Notes under the pieces: model-generated | What the model was told of the DNA's origin: nothing | Seen by the model: the letters and a program-made list of their open reading frames with translations, nothing else | The model's database searches: none | Shown here: positions 5,951-9,551 of the stretch, in pieces | Numbering within the stretch: the stretch's first letter is position 1 | Layout: each line of letters starts with the position of its first letter | Assembly: GCA_039794405.1 (NCBI GenBank) | Contig: JBDIVL010000078.1 | Coordinates: 1 to 9,551 of the forward strand | Reading direction: 5' to 3' | Source of the DNA: JBDIVL01 sp039794405 | GTDB taxonomy: Bacteria > Planctomycetota > Brocadiia > Brocadiales > Brocadiaceae | DNA: 9,551 bases | Made by a program: the position numbers and the translations under genes

Positions 5951-8761
5951 TTAACTCTGAAGCACACTAACACATCGGGCACATAGTACAGGATAACTTC
6001 TATTCACACCAACACTCTCTCTAAAATTCCAGCATCTCTCACATTTCTTGTGCTGTGATACCTTGCATTCTATCCGAAGATCCTGGACTAATTCTCCCTT
6101 CACTGCATTGGGTGGAATATTTCTATCTAATATTACCTCAGATACAATAAATATTGTGGGAAGATCATTCTCATATTCTTTAAGAAACTGCCATAGTTCT
6201 TCGTGTGCTGTATAGAGGTTGACAGAAGCCTCCAAAGAGTTACCTATTAATTTTGCAGCACGCATCTTTTCAAGTTCTCTCGCTACGTCAGACCTAATAT
6301 GTATTAACTTTTCCCATTTTTCATGTAAAGAATTATCTATCCAGGAGGATGCGTACTTCGGAAACGTCGCCAAATGTACACTCCAGACATCTTCATCCTT
6401 ATGGGTAATAACAGACCATACTTCCTCAGCCGTGTGAGTAATAATTGGGGCGGATAATTTAACTAAACTTAACAAAATATGATGTACTACAGTTTGCGCA
6501 GCACGTCGTTCAATCGAATCTTTTGCAAATGTATACAACCGATCCTTTAAGATATCGAGATAAAAAGCACTCATCTCCACAGTGCAAAAATTATGAATAT
6601 TATGAAAAACCTTGTGGAATTGCAATGACTCGTAACCAGATACCACATTTCTGATTAATTCTTGTGTTTTGTGCAATGCCCAGCGGTCAATTTCCAGTAA
6701 TTCACCGTAAGGTATCGTATTTACCTTCGGGTCAAAATCGTAGAGATTGCTAAGTAAGTATCTGAATGTATTGCGGATACGACGATAGGCATCGGAGCAT
6801 CTTAAGATTAAATTGCGAGATACGCTCATATCATTTTGATAATCCATAGAAGAGGTCCATAGCCTGAGGATATCCGCACCAAACTCCTTCAATGCATCTT
6901 CAACAGAAATAAAATTCCCAAGGGATTTAGACATTTTTTCTCCCTTTTCGTCCACCACAAAACCATGTGTTAAAACAGATTTAAAGGGAGCCATGCCCCA
7001 TGCGCCAACAGATGGGAGTAAGGAAAGTTGAAACCATCCACGGTGCTGATCTGTCCCTTCCAGGTATAGGTCTGCAGGGTAAGCCAACTCACTTCTTTTA
7101 TGCAGAACGGCATGATGGCTCGATCCGGACTCAAACCAGACATCAAAAATATCCATTTCTTTCTCAAATCGAACATTCCCGCATCGTGAACATTTTGTAT
7201 CAGACGGTAAAAAATAAGAAGCATCTTTAAAAAACCAACTATCAGCCCCTTCTGCCTCAAATCTATTTTTGACAAAGTTTATTATCTCAATATTTAAGAG
7301 TTCCTGACTGCAGTCTACACAGTAAAAAGCAGGAATTGGAACACCCCACGAGCGCTGCCGGGAAATACACCAATCGGGACGTTCAGAAATCATCTTTGCC
7401 ATTCGACTTTCACCCCAAGTGGGCATCCATTTTGTCTTTTTTATCTCTTCTAACACATTTTGACGCAAATTCTTATAATCAAGACTTACAAACCATTGCT
7501 CAGTTGCCCGGAAAATAACAGGTTGTTTGCAGCGCCAGCAGTGTGGATATGAATGGACAAAATCCGTCTTATAAAGCAACGCCCCTGTTTCTTGTAATAT
7601 ATTTATTATTGAGATATTCCCTTCTTTAATATGCTGTCCAGCAAGCTCACCTGCTTCACTGGTAAAAACACCCGTGGCATCAACAGGACTCAACATTGGA
7701 AGATGGTATTTAATACCACTTAAGTAATCCTCTTGTCCATGCCCAGGCGCTGTATGTACACATCCGGTACCATCCGACAGGGTTACATAATTTGCTAATA
7801 CAATAGAACCTGTTCTCGTAAGAAAGGGGTGTCTATATTTGATGCCCTCTAATAAACTTCCATGGACTTTTCCGATACACTCATAGTCCTTAATACCTAA
7901 TACGGACATAACCAGATCTCCCCGCTTATCGGCGAGAATAGTAATCTCTTTTCTGTTTGTTTTTGGATTACTGAACCGAACCGCAGCATATTCATACTCA
8001 GGGTGAACGGCAATCGCCAGATTCGCAGGAAGTGTCCATGGAGTAGTAGTCCATATCATCATAGAGAAATTATTGCCATCGACACCTTTAAACAAATTGC
8101 TAATAGTATCATTTTCGATTTTGAAATTTACATAGATTGATGGACTTGTTTCATTAGTATATTCAAGTTCTGCCTCAGCAAGAGCTGTTTGGCACTTTAT
8201 ACACCAATGAATAGGCTTTTTGCTTCGGTATATATATCCTTTTTCTACAAGTTTCCCAAACAGGTCAATAATGCCAGCTTCATATTTAGGATCGAAGGTA
8301 AGATACGGATGTTCCCAGTCCCCACTTATCCCCAATGCCTTAAACTGTATTTTTTGGAGTTTTACAAATTTTTCTGCATACTTTTTACACTTCTTTCTTA
8401 CTTCTGGTTTGGTCAAGGTTTTGATTTCTTCACCTACCTCCTGCATAACACGATGTTCAATGGGCAGTCCGTGACAATCCCAGCCCGGTACATAAGGAGC
8501 ATCATAGCCTTTCATGGTATAGAAGCGAACAATAAAATCCTTTAATATTTTGTTCAATCCAGTTCCAATGTGTAATTCACCGGTGGGATAAGGAGGCCCA
8601 TCATGCAGTATGTATTTTTCCCTGCCTGCACGTGCCCTGCGCATTTGTTCATAGAGTTGTTCTCTTTCCCATTTCTTTTGTATCTCTGGCTCTTTCCTAA
8701 GGAGATCTGCCTTCATAGGAAATTGTGTAGTAGGAAGATTCAGTGTCTTTTTGTAATCCAT
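5951..8761 (-). CDS. ileS: Isoleucyl-tRNA synthetase
   Basis: IleS charges tRNA-Ile with isoleucine and edits mischarged valine. The 936-residue product has the normal bacterial length. Seen in order: GPPYPTGELHIGTGLNK (55-71) carrying the class I HIGH box as HIGT at 64-67, WDCHGLPIE (94-102), the editing domain with TTTPWTLPAN (238-247) and GTGCVHTAPGHGQEDY (331-346), WCISRQRSWGVPIP (464-477), the KMSKS loop (609-613) in KGEKMSKSLGN, an anticodon-binding helical region, and a C-terminal zinc finger with C907, C910, C927 and C930. The zinc finger and the HIG(x)GLNKILKD style indicate the E. coli-like bacterial branch, not the eukaryote-like one. The start ATG gives the usual N-terminus; only a weak AAGAGA stands upstream. 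Sixty-five bases separate it from the yggU-family gene, too few for a T-box, and none is seen. It converges on holB. Confidence 0.97.
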   Translation of the reverse strand: MDYKKTLNLPTTQFPMKADLLRKEPEIQKKWEREQLYEQMRRARAGREKYILHDGPPYPTGELHIGTGLNKILKDFIVRFYTMKGYDAPYVPGWDCHGLPIEHRVMQEVGEEIKTLTKPEVRKKCKKYAEKFVKLQKIQFKALGISGDWEHPYLTFDPKYEAGIIDLFGKLVEKGYIYRSKKPIHWCIKCQTALAEAELEYTNETSPSIYVNFKIENDTISNLFKGVDGNNFSMMIWTTTPWTLPANLAIAVHPEYEYAAVRFSNPKTNRKEITILADKRGDLVMSVLGIKDYECIGKVHGSLLEGIKYRHPFLTRTGSIVLANYVTLSDGTGCVHTAPGHGQEDYLSGIKYHLPMLSPVDATGVFTSEAGELAGQHIKEGNISIINILQETGALLYKTDFVHSYPHCWRCKQPVIFRATEQWFVSLDYKNLRQNVLEEIKKTKWMPTWGESRMAKMISERPDWCISRQRSWGVPIPAFYCVDCSQELLNIEIINFVKNRFEAEGADSWFFKDASYFLPSDTKCSRCGNVRFEKEMDIFDVWFESGSSHHAVLHKRSELAYPADLYLEGTDQHRGWFQLSLLPSVGAWGMAPFKSVLTHGFVVDEKGEKMSKSLGNFISVEDALKEFGADILRLWTSSMDYQNDMSVSRNLILRCSDAYRRIRNTFRYLLSNLYDFDPKVNTIPYGELLEIDRWALHKTQELIRNVVSGYESLQFHKVFHNIHNFCTVEMSAFYLDILKDRLYTFAKDSIERRAAQTVVHHILLSLVKLSAPIITHTAEEVWSVITHKDEDVWSVHLATFPKYASSWIDNSLHEKWEKLIHIRSDVARELEKMRAAKLIGNSLEASVNLYTAHEELWQFLKEYENDLPTIFIVSEVILDRNIPPNAVKGELVQDLRIECKVSQHKKCERCWNFRESVGVNRSYPVLCARCVSVLQS

Positions 8762-8826
8762 AATGATTTCTCTTATCTCTTACTCTGGAGTAATATTTTC
8801 TCTTGATCTAAAATATTATAATCACC

Positions 8827-9120
8827 TTAGGAATGCAGTTTTAGTAGAGATTTCAAGTCTTCAGGGGTTAGCCCATCGATCATTAATCTCTTGTCTCGTG
8901 AGGATTCGCCTGAAATAATACGTATAGAAGATTCGTTAATGTGGAGTGTATCTGCTAATAGCTCAATTACGGCTTTATTTGCCTTACCTTTTTCTGCAGC
9001 AACGGTAACGGCTAATTTTAAACGTCCTCCGTATTCGCCAATAATGCGGTTTTTGCTTGAGCGGGGTTGTGCACGAACGGATAGAATGATACCTGTATTT
9101 GTTGTAACAACATCAAGCAT
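8827..9120 (-). CDS. yggU: UPF0235 / DUF167 (YggU) family protein
   Basis: This 97-residue protein matches the small YggU family throughout. After an N-terminal strand come VRAQPRSSKN (15-24), the glycine-lysine stretch KGKANKAVIELLA (44-56) and the conserved ISGESSRDK (69-77), followed by a short C-terminal helix. The biochemical role of the family is not established, so none is given. The start codon is one base after the acyP stop (TAG, T, ATG). No ribosome binding site is visible, which points to translational coupling with acyP. It lies between acyP and ileS on the same strand and is probably in their operon. The symbol follows the E. coli family name. Confidence 0.88.
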   Translation of the reverse strand: MLDVVTTNTGIILSVRAQPRSSKNRIIGEYGGRLKLAVTVAAEKGKANKAVIELLADTLHINESSIRIISGESSRDKRLMIDGLTPEDLKSLLKLHS

Positions 9121-9121
9121 A

Positions 9122-9400
9122 CTAGTAGACTATGGAAAACTCATCAAATTCACCGAAAAATTCTTCCCAGCGCACGTCTACATATTTAACAACCGCTCCA
9201 TCGGGTCCCTTTTTACACCATTCCACAACATTATTCACCGCATCTTTTTCACCTTCAAAAACTGCTGCTACGCTACCGTCTGCACAATTCTTTACCCACC
9301 CCTTTACCCCGAAATTCTGTGCCTTATCTCTTGTAGAGGCACGGAAAAACACGCCTTGAACCTTGCCATGGATATAAACATGAGCCCTTGCCATTGGCAT
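9122..9400 (-). CDS. acyP: Acylphosphatase
   Basis: Acylphosphatase hydrolyses the carboxyl-phosphate bond of acyl phosphates such as acetyl phosphate or 1,3-bisphosphoglycerate. At 92 residues it has the classical length. The signature GKVQGVFFR spans 12-20, with the phosphate-binding arginine R20, and GWVKNCADGSV at 34-44 gives the catalytic asparagine N38. EGEKDAVNNVVEWCKKGP follows as the second helix, as in known members. Two ATGs are available (codons 1 and 3); the first is chosen because GGAAAGGAAT (plus 9405-9414) lies just 4-5 bases before it. It ends one base before the yggU-family start and begins 26 bases after the preceding membrane-protein gene, so it is most likely a mid-operon gene. 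Confidence 0.94.
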   Translation of the reverse strand: MPMARAHVYIHGKVQGVFFRASTRDKAQNFGVKGWVKNCADGSVAAVFEGEKDAVNNVVEWCKKGPDGAVVKYVDVRWEEFFGEFDEFSIVY

Positions 9401-9426
9401 GTTTATTCCTTTCCAACGATTTTTTA

Positions 9427-9551
9427 CTATTTGGATCCGTAAATATGTTCACTATCGGCAGCAGAAGGTAAGTAGTTCAGACCTACAAAGGTAAAGTTTA
9501 CTATCCCAAAAGAGATAAGTAACCAGAATGCCAGAATAACCGAGGCCTTGG
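9427..9551 (-). CDS. C-terminal end of a membrane protein, possibly CcsA/ResC-type cytochrome c biogenesis protein (partial)
   Basis: Positions 9549 to 9427 on the minus strand encode the last 40 residues of a protein that runs off the right edge. One hydrophobic helix (ASVILAFWLLISFGIVNF) is followed by TFVGLNYLPSAADSEHIYGS and a TAG stop. CcsA/ResC proteins, which deliver haem across the membrane in system II cytochrome c maturation, end with a helix followed by a pattern like FTYFGVNYLLSGLHSY; FTFVGLNYLPSA is close to this but the GLHSY box is altered. The call rests on about 40 residues and is tentative. Only 26 bases separate its stop from acyP, so it is probably the upstream gene of the acyP-yggU-ileS operon. 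Another polytopic membrane protein remains possible. Confidence 0.5.
   Translation of the reverse strand, partial: KASVILAFWLLISFGIVNFTFVGLNYLPSAADSEHIYGSK

Noticed and set aside
8762..8826. T-box or other leader regulator before ileS
   Set aside because: Only 65 bases, A+T-rich, with no specifier stem or T-box consensus. A minus-strand TATAAT is present near 8815-8820 but has no fitting -35 box.
8891..9442. 183-codon plus-strand frame across the yggU and acyP genes
   Set aside because: Both minus-strand genes beneath it carry clear family motifs and coupled starts; this frame resembles nothing and is an antisense shadow.

Overview
The window reads as ordinary chromosomal DNA from a Gram-negative-type bacterium of moderately low G+C, with very A+T-rich spacers. 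RNase Y, a two-gene mnmG unit, a zinc-binding IleS and the apparent end of a system II cytochrome c biogenesis protein (CcsA/ResC type) together would suit an anammox planctomycete of the Brocadiales such as Kuenenia. That assignment is an impression from gene style only and was not tested.

Layout from left to right. Positions 1-145 hold a 5'-truncated fragment of an IS200/IS605-type transposase gene (minus strand, running off the left edge), followed by an imperfect palindrome. Then comes a minus-strand pair, rny followed by mnmG, separated by only 3 bases. Next is a spacer of about 930 bp that is strongly A+T-rich. It contains no convincing gene, one possible RNA hairpin near 4231-4273, and at its right end a perfect consensus sigma70-type promoter (TTGACA, 17 bp, TATAAT). 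That promoter reads into a small plus-strand gene for a free-standing lipoyl-domain protein with a nearly pure poly-glutamate tail, followed by holB (DNA polymerase III delta prime). holB converges with ileS, leaving 25 bp between the stop codons. On the minus strand, a likely ccsA-type gene (partial), acyP, a yggU-family gene and ileS follow each other closely and probably form one operon.

Most genes are housekeeping: tRNA wobble modification (MnmG), mRNA decay (RNase Y), replication clamp loading (HolB) and tRNA charging (IleS). The part most worth a second look is 4413-4820: a minimal lipoyl carrier with a homopolymeric acidic tail, encoded by a GAR trinucleotide tract and placed behind an ideal promoter. 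No partner dehydrogenase or other lipoate-dependent enzyme gene lies beside it. I found no CRISPR array, tRNA, rRNA, complete mobile element or obvious new multi-gene system.
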